In this document: one piece after another, positions 24,096-34,670 of the stretch
Layout of the letters: each line of letters starts with the position of its first letter
Position numbering within the stretch: the stretch's first letter is position 1
From: Xestospongia muta
Taxonomy: Eukaryota; Porifera; Demospongiae; Haplosclerida; Petrosiidae
Assembly (NCBI GenBank): GCA_963693285.1
Contig: OY848917.1
Coordinates: forward strand, 312,501-376,500
DNA length: 64,000 nucleotides
Reading direction: 5' to 3'
The notes under the pieces: model-generated
Told to the model about the DNA's origin: nothing
Databases searched by the model: none
The model's input: only the letters and a program-made list of their open reading frames with translations
Position numbers and translations under genes: made by a program

Positions 24096-25680
24096 TAGTC
24101 CTCTGTTGTTGTTAGCTGTGTTACACGTGCATTACTTTAAGATAGTATATATATATTTAATCATATATATTTGTATATCTATGTAAGAGCTATAGCTAGA
24201 CAGTATTTTAGTGTTAGTATAATAAAATAAGACTTGACATTAAAAATTAAATTTGTTTTAATGATATTACACAATACATATACATAATGATAATTACTAG
24301 TTATTATTGCCTTTGACGTTTGGCATCAGTAATTAGAATATTCCTTATAAGTTTTTATATAAAGTCTTGACAACTAGATCAATATATACTGTTGTTTTAT
24401 TTAATAATAAAATACTTTATTCCATCACTAATTTGGAAAGTAAGCAGTATATACCAACTCAGTTGTCTTATATATGAAGTAATTAAAATGATGATTTAAG
24501 TTAATCATTCTAGCTTTGTTTTAAAAGGCAGCAAATTAAGTTACTCAAACTGAACAAATATGTTGTCTATTTTTGGTTATATGTACATTTATATTTACAC
24601 AACCATCAATTCAATTAAATAGACAATTATTTATGTAAGCATAACAACTATACGGTATGAAATCCTCACTTTAATTTGATTTCAGTATACATGCATATAG
24701 CAAAACTTACTAATGTAATGGATACATAAAAACTGTTATGAGGAATAAACAAATTTAGCATAATTTTGTCTTACCTAAATTGATTAAAACGAAATATTTA
24801 CAAAATTCAAATATACTTCTTTCATTTACCAAACAAATAATTTACCTAAGGTTTTGATACTCAGTGTAGCTATTTATCTTCAACTGTAATTTCATGTTTC
24901 TTAACAAGCAAAGCATTTAGTCAGCTTTTCTAAGAAAAAAGATTTTTCTCTAATTTTTTATCTCTAGTAATTCAATATTGTGTATGAATACATATGCCTA
25001 GACACAGTCTTCTATATTATACTCCATATATAAGAGATGATTAGTTTCAATATTAGAATACTCATTTTGAGAAGGTACTTACATTTATTGGAGTACTTAG
25101 TTTTAGATTTTTAGGACTCAAGGCTATATATAAAATATATGATTTAGTATAACGTTGTGTATAACTCCATATTTTAATACAAAATTAATATGCATTCATG
25201 TTTTAAGTTTTAAGTTCTAGTGAATAGCATTTATTTTATATTGAACAATTTTTCTGCTAGGACTGTAGGCACAGCATTACTATAAACATCACTCAACTAA
25301 ACAACTGTCTAAATCTTTTAATGACATGCAAATCCTATAACAATTACAAAGTTGTATCATAATTTTGACATTATTCACCTTCCATATTGTCTGCTCTTTA
25401 AACAGAGAGAGAATGATTGAGACAAGTGCATACATAAGAACATATGGAATGTAAGTATAATTATTGTTACATATCAAGGTGGTGAAAATTGTGTAAATAA
25501 GGATATGACTATTGTTCTGAGAAGCACACCTATATCTTTTTTCAAAGACAATTAAAAGAAAGACATTAAACAAGATTTAGCATACCTAGAATGATATAAT
25601 AGAGTAATAATAATTAGTTATTCAATGAGTAGACATTTTATTGCTATTAAGAGAGTCCTAATTATAAACTACATTACAAA
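24096..25680. other. AT-rich intergenic stretch, nothing recognised
   Basis: I see no splice-bounded coding exon or repeat family here. The longest ORF (25289-25573, - strand) has no coding character. Confidence 0.35.
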
Positions 25681-25765
25681 GGCCCATGGTTGAGAGGTTA
25701 TGAAGACTTGTTGGAAGTTCTTTATCTCAGTGTTTGAGCCTTCAATTATCAATTCTAAACTTTAA
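25681..25765 (+). repeat. tRNA-derived SINE-like fragment
   Basis: TGGTTGAGAGG near 25687 resembles a tRNA A box, and GTTTGAGCC about 45 bp later resembles a decayed B box. The cloverleaf is not convincingly complete, so this is more likely a SINE head than a functional tRNA gene. Confidence 0.25.
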
Positions 25766-25848
25766 CATTTACACTTTTGTAGAACCCGTGTTAGATCATG
25801 ATAATTATTTAGCCTCGTACCCAGGCTAAACGACTGGTAACTACTGTT

Positions 25849-25860
25849 TGCGCATGCGTT
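25849..25860. promoter_or_regulatory. NRF1-type site
   Basis: TGCGCATGCGTT matches the NRF1 palindrome except at its last two bases and lies 98 bp upstream of the ATG at 25958. Confidence 0.4.
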
Positions 25861-25957
25861 TAAGTTCCACAGATTTCTTGGAAAATAGTATACTCTAGGA
25901 ATCCTCCGTCAACTATGACACCAAAACTCCTTTTACCTCAATGTTAGATTAATTGTG

Positions 25958-26230
25958 ATGGCTACTTGTAGTACTGATAGAAACTTTTCTTCTGGTCTAC
26001 TGTATGCTCTAAAGAAGCTAGGAACCAGCTGTTTGAATGCCTCTAAGCCTGCAAAAGATTTCTCTAGAGACACAATTCGAAGTTTGCACTTAATACAAAT
26101 ATATAAAGAGACCATGATCTCTCGAAACGATAACATCAAGCAAAGAAGTTATTCGAGAAACCTAGTGGTTTTGCATCCCAACAGCACTGAACAAGTTTAC
26201 TCTTTTGGCTTCCACTACATCACCGTATAA
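25958..26230 (+). CDS. Hypothetical 90-residue protein
   Basis: A single open frame starts with ATG at 25958 (MATCSTDRNFSSGLLYALKK) and ends TAA at 26230 (VYSFGFHYITV). It is in a GC-richer stretch between two NRF1-like sites (25849 and 26356), which favours a real first exon or small gene. The opposite strand is also open for 68 codons (25933-26139), so the strand is not certain. No domain, signal peptide or membrane segment is seen. Confidence 0.35.
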   Translation: MATCSTDRNFSSGLLYALKKLGTSCLNASKPAKDFSRDTIRSLHLIQIYKETMISRNDNIKQRSYSRNLVVLHPNSTEQVYSFGFHYITV

Positions 26231-26355
26231 CCGACAAACTCGACTAGCCATGCTTAAACTTGTGTAGTGAATGAATGTCATCATTATAAACCCAGTCCAT
26301 CGATTCGTCATTTAATTGAAAAAGTAGTTATTATGATGTCAAAATATAATAATTA

Positions 26356-26367
26356 CGCGCATGCGCA
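26356..26367. promoter_or_regulatory. NRF1-type site upstream of small gene 3
   Basis: CGCGCATGCGCA is an almost perfect NRF1 palindrome about 190 bp before a TATA-like TATAAAAG at 26547-26554. It could drive the leader of gene 3 or act in both directions with the ORF at 25958. Confidence 0.45.
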
Positions 26368-26546
26368 AGCTGTAGTCAGCAGGCGTTGTATATACTCTTT
26401 ACTAGAACCCCTGTGGAGACAATTATTGTCCTTTTACACCGCAATGCATGGTTAGGGTTATTGTTTCAGTACAGTAATCGGGGCGGCAGGAAGCAGTAGA
26501 GACAGCAAATAAGTTGAAAGTTAAAGACGTTCACTTATCCATCGAT

Positions 26547-26554
26547 TATAAAAG
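26547..26554 (+). promoter_or_regulatory. TATA-like box upstream of small gene 3
   Basis: TATAAAAG is followed 31 bp later by a good donor (gtctg|gtaagc at 26585/26586). If used as a TATA box the first exon would be only about 10 nt, so transcription may instead start further upstream. Confidence 0.3.
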
Positions 26555-26812
26555 CGGAGTTGTCAAGAATCATCAAATTCGTCTGGTAAGCATAGATGTT
26601 CAGGTTGTTAAAACGTCTGGTAAATACTTCGTTCGCTAAAATTAATGTTAGGCGATTTTGCCAAAAATTTCAACCAGGTCTTTTGATTTATGTGAAAAAT
26701 ACATAACAGTACTTATTGTATTTTAACTTAAATCTCATATTAATACAGAAATATTTTTATTTACTATATAAGTCAATGTAAATACGTTGTTTTTTGTTAC
26801 AATTACGTATAG

Positions 26813-28823
26813 GTAAACAAATAGCCTACTAGCAGGAAACAATACCAGTATCTCTCCAAGAGACATGGTGAGTTGAACAAAGACTGAATATATTTACCAT
26901 GTATTTTAGAATTAACCCTACAATGCATTTACTCACCCTTAATTTCTTCAACTAGATAATGTTGACCATGTTACTAAAATTGTTATGATTGTATTTTGAT
27001 CCTTAAAATATCTGGCTACAGTTGTTATTGCTAAAACCCATTATGAGATAAGCTATTTCTTGTACTAAATCAGATAATGCTTGTCACAAAATTGAGTTTA
27101 TAGATGTATAGTGTGAACCTACTTGTACGCACACACACACTAAACCTAGTTCTATATAACTTTTAATTAATTTATAATAGATACATATAAAAGGTTTAAG
27201 TCTACTGTAGCTTATGCTAAATGTTCATTAGCTACATCAACTTCTATATAAGGAATAGCTTCAATTTATCATTGAGATCATTTTTCTATTATTTTGGGAA
27301 TAGATATTAATAATGTTAATAAGTGTTAATGAACTTGTGATACATGGCTTGTCACGTGCTTTAATTAATTAATCACATGCAAGCATTCACAGTATGAAGA
27401 TTATTTAATATATGCATATTTTGCATGCTCAAAAGTTTTTGAATGGTAACACAAATTACTTTAAAACTAAGAACAATGAAATTGACCCATGGATATTGTT
27501 ACTGCTTTATCTTTTATTTGATCCTTGAATTAAATTTCATGAAGTGATAATACAACTGATCAAGATTTCAACATATAATATAATAGGTGTACTCTGCACT
27601 ACCTGTCTAGTAGAGACCACTTTTGCTTTTGGCTCTAGAAGTGACAGCGTATAATGACCTAATGCCAAGGTTAACTTCTTAACTCATTGACTATCTCTAA
27701 ATTTTTGCAATATTTCATATTAAAAATCTGCTATTGAAATCTAAGGATGCTAGCTTTAACATCAAATGCATATATTGCTCTCATGAGATCATTATATGAA
27801 TGATAAAACAGGTTTATTCCTATCAATCATATCCTAATTTCCTAATTCAGGTTGTTTGCTATTACACTCAGTAGTATTGTAGTTACTGCTACACAATACA
27901 TTACATTGCATTGAGTGACTTCAAGTGATATCTGCAGGACAGCCATCTGGCTCTAAGAGAGAGAGGAAGACATTACTAAATAATACTATTGAGTATGCTT
28001 AGACTCACAAATATTGACTAAATTAGTTTACTTAGCTAGTCCCTTAATATCGCTATTCGACAGGCATCGACAAAGAAGTAGTGACAGTCGATCATTTCTA
28101 ATAGACCATCAGACTCAAGTTTAAATGTAGTTCTTCCCAGATTTCTCTTTACACACAATTTCAAGTACACAACTAAGTAGCATCTTCATCATATACCAGT
28201 AGTATTTCTGATATAACTAAGCATGCTCAGTAGGAAAGAATGTTAGAATAGCTACACTATAACTAAACTTTGTGTTGAAAACGACTTCATTTTGTTTCAT
28301 TATAGGCTGACATAGAGATTATAGTTGTCAATGGATTATCTCCCTTTATTTCTGTTTCCATCAAACATGTTAATGATGACCTTCTGTACACTTCACCACT
28401 AGAGGTAAGGTATACATAGGGAAAATATGGTTTCCTTATTTATTACAATAATGAAGTTTATGCATTGAAAACCATTTCATTTTGTTTCATTACAGGGTGA
28501 TTTAAGGATTACAGTCATCACAAGAGTATCTTCTTTTATTTCTGTTTCCATCACACATGTTAATGATGACCTTCTGTACACTTCACCATTAGAGGTAAGG
28601 TAGGGAAAATATAGTTTCCCAATTTATTACAATAATGAAGTTTATGCATTTAAAACCATTTTATTTTGTTTCATTACAGGATGATTTAAGGATTACAGTC
28701 ATCACAAGAATATTTCCCTTCATTCCTGTGTTCATAATATTATATATTAATGATGACCTCTTATACCCTACTGGAATACAGGCACAAGACAATGGACTTG
28801 AAAAAGCTGAAATTGTTGTGTAA
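26813..28823 (+). CDS. Small multi-exon gene 3: 114-residue protein with three repeated hydrophobic exons
   Basis: Leader exon 26813-26867 (acceptor attacgtatag) ends in ATG (26865-26867) before gtgagt. Repeat exon 28306-28404 (33 codons) begins ADIEIIVVNGLSPFISVS. Exon 28496-28594 (33 codons) begins GDLRITVITRVSSFISVS. Terminal exon 28680-28823 (47 codons plus TAA) begins DDLRITVITRIFPFIPVF and ends NGLEKAEIVV. All junctions are phase 0, so whole modules can be added or lost without a frameshift. Exon 2 looks like a hybrid: its 5' half matches terminal exons and its 3' half (HVNDDLLYTSPLE) matches exon 1. The short introns (91 and 85 bp) are near-duplicates, which indicates recent exon duplication. 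No known family is recognised. Confidence 0.65.
28219..28228 (+). promoter_or_regulatory. p53-type half-site of gene 3 (second half decayed)
   Basis: AAGCATGCTC still fits RRRCWWGYYY. The second half present in genes 1 and 2 has lost bases here (gaatgttag). It lies 77 bp before the first repeat exon, inside the shared block 28040-28270. Confidence 0.35.
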
Positions 28824-29159
28824 TATATATTACAGTATATATAACATGGAGTTCTTTAATTGTTTTACAAAATTGTGTTAATGTTAAAAATGTTAAAAAT
28901 GTTAGTATATACTAATACAGTAATGGGTGTGTCAGTTGATATAACTAGCATTATTGATTATGTTGAATCCTTTCATCTTTATCTTTGTGGTATCAAAAAT
29001 GTTAATTGGTAACATAAGACAGCTTGCTTCCTGTTTGTCTTATTACAGGGTGACTTTTATCTGGATTCAATTGCCTCAATTTGCCTGTAATGTTGGGTGA
29101 TGCTCGACTTGCCACTTTCTGCAAGAAGTATTCTAAAATGATAAGAACCCAACAACAAA
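28824..29159 (+). other. Downstream flank shared with gene 2
   Basis: The stretch 28920-29150 is similar to 15855-16080, including ggtgtgtcagttgatataac, cctttcatct and gcaagaagtattct motifs. This shows that the duplicated unit extends past the stop codon toward the GBF1 relic. Confidence 0.6.
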
Positions 29160-29212
29160 TAACATTACTTCATTAACAACAACATTACAAAATGGACAAA
29201 CTACATTAAGTC
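29160..29212 (-). pseudogene. Third GBF1-like exon relic, antisense
   Basis: After an acceptor-like gtctataag on the - strand the frame reads LNVVCPFCNVVVNEV. It aligns with VVRPFCDVIVNEA of the relic at 10733-10872, and the similarity then ends. Like the other copies it is antisense and downstream of a small multi-exon gene. Confidence 0.4.
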
Positions 29213-29699
29213 TTATAGACAAATTATAATCATTATTAAGAATATTATAATAATCACTACATCTAATATAATGTAAAGGTACTAAATCTACTGTTTGTCA
29301 ATTACTCTCTTAGTAGCAATATAATGTCTACTCATTGAATAACTAATTATTATTACTTAAATCACTGTAATATTTTGTTTGAGATTATAATGGTATCCAA
29401 TTTTGCATGTAATGTAGTCATTATAGTACATTGCGACAAGGTGAGCTTGTTATATATACAACCTTGTAGTACATCTGTAAATTGTGTTTAGACTAATTGG
29501 TATATAATTAGCTAGCTATAGGCACACATTATAGAAGGGCAAGCTAAGTAGTATACTCTGATAGATCTTTGGTTTGTTTGAGTCATGCATCCAAACAATG
29601 CACAGATCACCCTTTATATCGGCTGCCTTTTATTGCTGTGTATGATGTATAGAGTTTAGTATCATTACGGAAATTGTTGACTTTATAAATCATATACAC

Positions 29700-29706
<7 letters not shown>

Positions 29707-29732
<26 letters not shown>
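29707..29732. repeat. (AT)n microsatellite
   Basis: Uninterrupted AT dinucleotides. The flanks are also AT-rich. Confidence 0.9.
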
Positions 29733-29740
<8 letters not shown>

Positions 29741-29903
29741 TTCATATATTTATATTAATGTTTTGATATCATTTGTCATGTTGTAGTTTCATAATTAACC
29801 TAAGTGTATGAGTTTTGAGACAAACTTCTCTCGGTTGTTATGTCCTGATACCACTTATAGTCTCTTATGAACTAGAGTAATTCCTCTTTCCATTATTTTA
29901 CAG

Positions 29904-29998
29904 AGGTGAATAATGTACTTGATCAATTTCTCCTCTCTTGTACTTTTAACATTATTCTTAATTATTTAATGTACCATATACACAAACTGGAGAACAAG
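29904..29998 (+). CDS. Candidate internal exon
   Basis: An acceptor (attattttacag) and donor (gtaaac) bound 95 bp open in a frame reading VNNVLDQFLLSCTFNIILNY, then LMYHIHKLENK. No neighbouring exon or family was identified. It is a splice-bounded open frame and nothing more. Confidence 0.25.
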
Positions 29999-30279
29999 GT
30001 AAACAGAAGTTACTCCTTCAATAGTAAGAATATTTTATCATTATATCAAGCTACGTATACGCTGACATTTGTTTTTGGTATTATCAAATCCAGTATGCCT
30101 ACATCAACATATCATGTGCAAATGGTAGTGCACAGTTAAACAAATTATCTATACAAGTATTAATCATTAACAAAACCTTTGTTATTAACTCTATCTAGTC
30201 CCATTCCAATGGACTTTGACATCGTGATTGAGTTATTGTCTTTGTGCTCTTGGTATAGTAAACTAAAAACTCTGTTATG

Positions 30280-30551
30280 CACTGTAATATGGTGTGCCAT
30301 TTGTTTCAAAATTATCGATTGATTGATCAATCAACTGGTTTACAGAGTTTTATTATGGTGTGCCATTTATATCAATTATAAAACTCCATCATACCACTTA
30401 ATAAAACGCAAAGAGCAAGTACCACAAGCCGTCTCTTAGAATTGAGCATCAGCAAGATGTTTCCAGTTGGGTTGGGTTCTTGATTTTGGTTGTAAAACTC
30501 TGTATACTAGTTGATCGATAATTTTGAAACAAACAGCACACCATACTGTAA
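30280..30551. mobile_element. Fold-back element (inverted repeats of about 65-70 bp)
   Basis: The left arm 30280-30351 (actgtaatatggtgtgcca, then tttgtttcaaaattatcgat) is the imperfect reverse complement of the right arm 30490-30551 (actctgtata, then atcgataattttgaaacaaa). About 140 bp lie between the arms, and a partial third copy of the arm lies inside (30346-30395). There is no transposase, which is consistent with a non-autonomous MITE. Confidence 0.7.
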
Positions 30552-31639
30552 TACATACGTGTTACTCTTTTTGTTTTAGAGGAGCAACATTATTATATAC
30601 TATTATGTACTACTATGTCAATTAGGCAGTTGTAGGTCTCCATTTTTATAAGGTTTATCATATTCACACCCACTTATATAAGTTGGTGTGATCTGATATA
30701 TGTAGCATTATATTAGACTCATCATTACAAGAAGCAAAACAACTGTTAATAAATAAAACTTTATTTAAAAAACTAAGAGCACTATACCATATAAAATAAC
30801 TTCATGGTTAGGTGAGTGTTAGCAAGTTATAATGACTGATACTTCTTCTTTTGCTATGACAATATTACCAGTGAAACATATCTTCCATGTCTGTAAATTT
30901 ACTAACAATGTCCTGCTGCTTATTAATACATTCTTATGATATTCATGTACATGTGGTTGTAGAGTTTAGTTTGTACATACACAGCCACTTTTAGCAGCTT
31001 GTATTATAAGACAGCTGCCTTGACTTATATCTTAGACATATTCACATCTATACATATCAATCATAACAGCAGATCAATAGATTATAATGTAATTAGAAGG
31101 AATTACTATAAGTGGGACAAGAAGAATCTATTTTAAAAATTTCTTAGAAATTTTTGTACCTTATCTATGACAGCTTCCATTTCATAAGACATAACACTAT
31201 ATTTCATCTAATAAAATCAACAATAATTGTATCTCTCTTTGTAAAAATAATCTTTATAAGACTTCTATACTTTTGTAGTTATTGAAAACATATGGGATCT
31301 GTATATGAAGTATTTACACAATGTATTGAATTGAACTCTATCATTTTCATCAAATTTATATATAGACTGAAATATATGACCAATAGTCCAATTAAAAAAG
31401 ATGGCAGACAGGTTGGAAAAGAAAACTTACGAAGCATGTATGCCATAATCATAAATTACAATTCAGTGTCTTATATCTGTTCAAAAGTGTTAGAAAAATA
31501 TATCACTCGCAAATAGAAATAATCATAGTCAGTGGTGGTGTGGTCACAGCATACTACAAACACTCAACAATCAGCCGTTATAGCTATAGTTCTATCTACT
31601 AGTACAGTCTCTTATATCGACTTACCAGTGATTAAATAC
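30552..31639. other. Intergenic with a kinase-leader-like relic
   Basis: Mostly unassigned AT-rich sequence. At about 31400 an ATG opens MADRLEKKTYEACMP and stops. Similar short starts occur at 32455 (MAVRLEKSLDAC) and 33492 (MAVRLDVAC). They resemble each other and, weakly, the MVERLQ start of the kinase genes, so they may be remnants of duplicated first exons. Confidence 0.3.
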
Positions 31640-31983
31640 TAACTCTTTCACTATCTTCCATCGCTGTCTGTCTTATAACGATTGTTATACCTTCACTTTA
31701 GTCTCCCGCAAAGGCTTTACAATAACACGATCATACCATAGATAGAATCATAGATAGATAAGCCACACCTTCAAAGATAGATAAGCCACACCTTCAAAGT
31801 AGTACATGAGCAGTCTTGCCGTCAGGGCATTTTACACATACAATTATACAATTTCCACACTACGACCCGTGGTACATTCCAGTGTGTTGTGACTGAAATT
31901 AATTTAAGGTAGTTGACTTGACTTCCTTTCTGTTTAGTAGCATATGTATATAAGTCTACAGACACGTATATATACATATACAT

Positions 31984-32040
<57 letters not shown>

Positions 32041-32110
32041 TGGTGTTATGGAAGTCCTTTTTATCTTCATCTATCTCACTTTGATCTCTGATGTTAGCTT
32101 TGTTCCTATA
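31640..32110. repeat. Segmental duplicate of 35150-35530, with microsatellite
   Basis: The two regions share an ordered series of motifs, including ctgtctgtctta/ctcata, tttccacactacga, gaaattaatttaagg/aaaattaatttaagg and tgttatggaagtc. A 23-bp sequence (gatagataagccacacctt-) is directly duplicated at 31753-31798. A (TA)n tract occupies about 31996-32038. Long YIYI ORFs here are only microsatellite translations. Confidence 0.7.
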
Positions 32111-33621
32111 CTTTCTATTCCTGTACAGTTCAAAGTGCACACAGAATACATATCATAATCCTAGTCCATGTAGGAGTGACTAAGGTTAACAATAACAGCT
32201 ACAAGTATTTAGTTGTTATGTGGATAGTGCACTTTGATATATGAACACTAGAAACAATAATTAGAGACATTAATAACACTAGAGATATACTAGAAGTACT
32301 AAGAAAATAATAGTAGAAACATTAGTGAGAATAGGAAGACTATTGTTAACAGTAAGAATCATATATAATCCAATAAACTAATGGTCTCATCTTATCATCT
32401 TTTACACAATACATTATAAAATGATCTACATGTACACGTAATTATAAAAAGATGGCAGTCAGATTAGAAAAATCTTTAGATGCCTGTACATTACAAATTC
32501 AGTGACTTTTATCCAAAAATGTTAAATATATTTATATCACTATCACAAATAGAAATTAACATGGTCAGTGGATTTGTGGTCACAGTATACTAGCTATAGT
32601 TATATCGAGCACGGTCTCTTACACCTGCTTACTAGTGCTGCCTTTTATCCCCACCTCCATAGTGCGTGTGTAGTAAGTAATTGAATTATATTATTACATG
32701 TACTACAAAGCCGTTTGCATTAATTTTACACACAGATATAGTGTGTGAGAGTACAAAATTACATGTTATAATTATATTATTGTGGTGCAAGCTGTTTGGT
32801 GGGTGTTTCCCTGCCAAACCACGTGTAATTTTGTGGTGTTTCAGAAGTTATGTATAAAACAATTCAAAAATAGGTTTATTTTGTGTTGGTAAGCTAATAT
32901 TAATTGCTCTTAGAGTATTCATAAAATGCACTAAAAGGTTAAATTGTTTTAAGTGCATATTTTAATAATTTTATAGATCATAACAAATAATATTAATTAC
33001 TATTGTATTTAATCAATAAATATTTAGGAATGAGTACAAACAACAGATTGAGACCTCCATTTCCATCAGGTTTGTCTGGATTTGCCCACTCACATTTCTT
33101 AACTATTCCTTTCTATTGATACACCTATATTATTATTATTATGTGAGAAAAGATACTTAATGGTATTGTCATGCTACACTATACGGACAATCTATATGAG
33201 CTTCACTCGCGTCATCGCGTGATTTCACCCACACATATTATTTCGTAAAAAAGGGTTATTACGCGTTTGCCTACGCGTACCATAATTTTAATTTAAGGAA
33301 AATGAAAAATTATATTATAACAATATGAATATTATTTTATTTAAATTATCATTATTTTAATTATTATCGTTAAAGAAATTTCAATTAAATTATTATTTGA
33401 TCATTCAATCCACCTCTGTTGAACCACTCAATATATAACGGAGTTAAAATCAATAAGAAGATTCACATAACACAGAATTCCAATTAAAACGATGGCAGTC
33501 AGGTTGGATGTTGCATGTATTATCATTTATTATTCTTTTCTTTGATCAGACAGCAAACACAGGACCATTATCAATTATTAGGTGTATAAAAACAATTATT
33601 CAATTACACTGTCTACATGTA

Positions 33622-33656
<35 letters not shown>

Positions 33657-33827
33657 CTGGACCAGCTAGCACTTATATATAAACACATGTATACTAATGA
33701 TTTTTAAAAGATCCCATATATCAAGTAATTAATTATAAAAAACAATTTGAAACAACATTATAGAATTTATGACTCAATAATATATAATTATATAGCTTGT
33801 TTTGATACATCATAAACTTCACAACAA
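32111..33827. other. Intergenic with relic of a kinase 5' flank
   Basis: 32155-32385 resembles 37130-37390, the flank upstream of the kinase pseudogene (tagtccatg.aggagtg, gtatttagtt, then ttgttaacagtaagaat). No kinase follows, only the short MAVRLEK start at 32455. A splice-bounded start (MSTNNRLRPPFPS, 33031-33069, donor gtttgt) is a weak first-exon candidate. 33625-33655 is an (AT)n tract. Confidence 0.4.
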
Positions 33828-34610
33828 TTAGATAAAGAATGTAAAAAATACAGCAATAAGAAGAGTCAACATGGTAGGAACAATAATACAAAAACTAGAT
33901 GGAGTTGGTGTAGCTACAGTACCACCAGAACCTGGTACTGTTGGAGGTAAAAGACTACGTATAGCTGACTGACAAGGATTGGCAACATTAATACCACAGG
34001 AACTGACATCACTCCCCAAATATGGTGAAGTACAACATCCCATGTTTGTATTGAAGTTTGACACATACTGTTTACATGTTGAACTTGCTCTAGCACAATG
34101 AACCCCAGAATTAGTGAATGGACAAGCATTGATTAAAACATTGATGAAATTACGATTGTTAGCATAGCGACGCAAATAAAGAACTTCACAAAAGTCATTG
34201 CTATGTTTTCCACATACACCATGTTCTAAAAGGTTTATTAAGTAAGTCAACAAGTCTCCTGTATAAGTGCAACGATAATAGCTTATTATAGGGTCAATGC
34301 ATTTGGAAACACAGAACTGGCTGTATACATTATTGAGAGCAGCAAGATCATTCACAGATGGAACACTGGATATATTACCAGCTAGTAGTGTAACATTACA
34401 TTCTCTCGGGTAGTTGTCTAAAATAGAAGAACAAGACTGACGAAGCTTTACTGATAAACTTCTTTTGTTGTTGATATTTCGGTAAATGCTTTTGTGAATG
34501 AATTCAATCGGATTTTTTGATTGGGTTATCTTTGCATCAATCACTCCATTTGAGATAACGATCAGGAAACCGACAAGTAACAGACAACAATTGCAGAATA
34601 AAGTTGCCAT
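33828..34610 (-). CDS. Cysteine-rich secreted, probably GPI-anchored protein, copy 1 (260 aa)
   Basis: A single-exon gene. The start at 34610 is supported by a TATA box 52 bp upstream and by the identical start of copy 2. Residues 1-27 form a signal peptide (hydrophobic LLLVGFLIVIS, likely cleaved near VIDA). The mature part has about 14 cysteines, including CVSKC and a CC pair, and N-glycosylation sequons (NVT, NIS). A proline/threonine/serine/glycine-rich linker follows (about 219-238, PPTVPGSGGTVATPTPSS). A C-terminal hydrophobic stretch with almost no cytoplasmic tail (LLIAVFFTFFI) is typical of a GPI-attachment signal, although a TM anchor is possible. No named domain is recognised. Copy 2 is nearly identical up to residue 217 but lacks the linker. 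Confidence 0.8.
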   Translation of the reverse strand: MATLFCNCCLLLVGFLIVISNGVIDAKITQSKNPIEFIHKSIYRNINNKRSLSVKLRQSCSSILDNYPRECNVTLLAGNISSVPSVNDLAALNNVYSQFCVSKCIDPIISYYRCTYTGDLLTYLINLLEHGVCGKHSNDFCEVLYLRRYANNRNFINVLINACPFTNSGVHCARASSTCKQYVSNFNTNMGCCTSPYLGSDVSSCGINVANPCQSAIRSLLPPTVPGSGGTVATPTPSSFCIIVPTMLTLLIAVFFTFFI

Positions 34611-34661
34611 TCTTGATTTCGTACTATGTATAAGGTTTGATAATTAAAGCATGTAGTGTCT

Positions 34662-34670
34662 CTTTATATA
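34662..34670 (-). promoter_or_regulatory. TATA box of secreted-protein gene copy 1
   Basis: TATATAAAG on the - strand, 52 bp before the ATG. The same box at the same spacing precedes copy 2. Confidence 0.6.

Noticed and set aside
31822..32140. ORFs rich in YIYIYI on the - strand
   Set aside because: They are translations of a (TA)n microsatellite.
33914..34129. Alternative-frame ORFs inside the secreted-protein genes (also 35819-36043)
   Set aside because: Overprinted on a clearly coding frame with signal peptide and cysteine pattern; identical because the two genes are recent copies.
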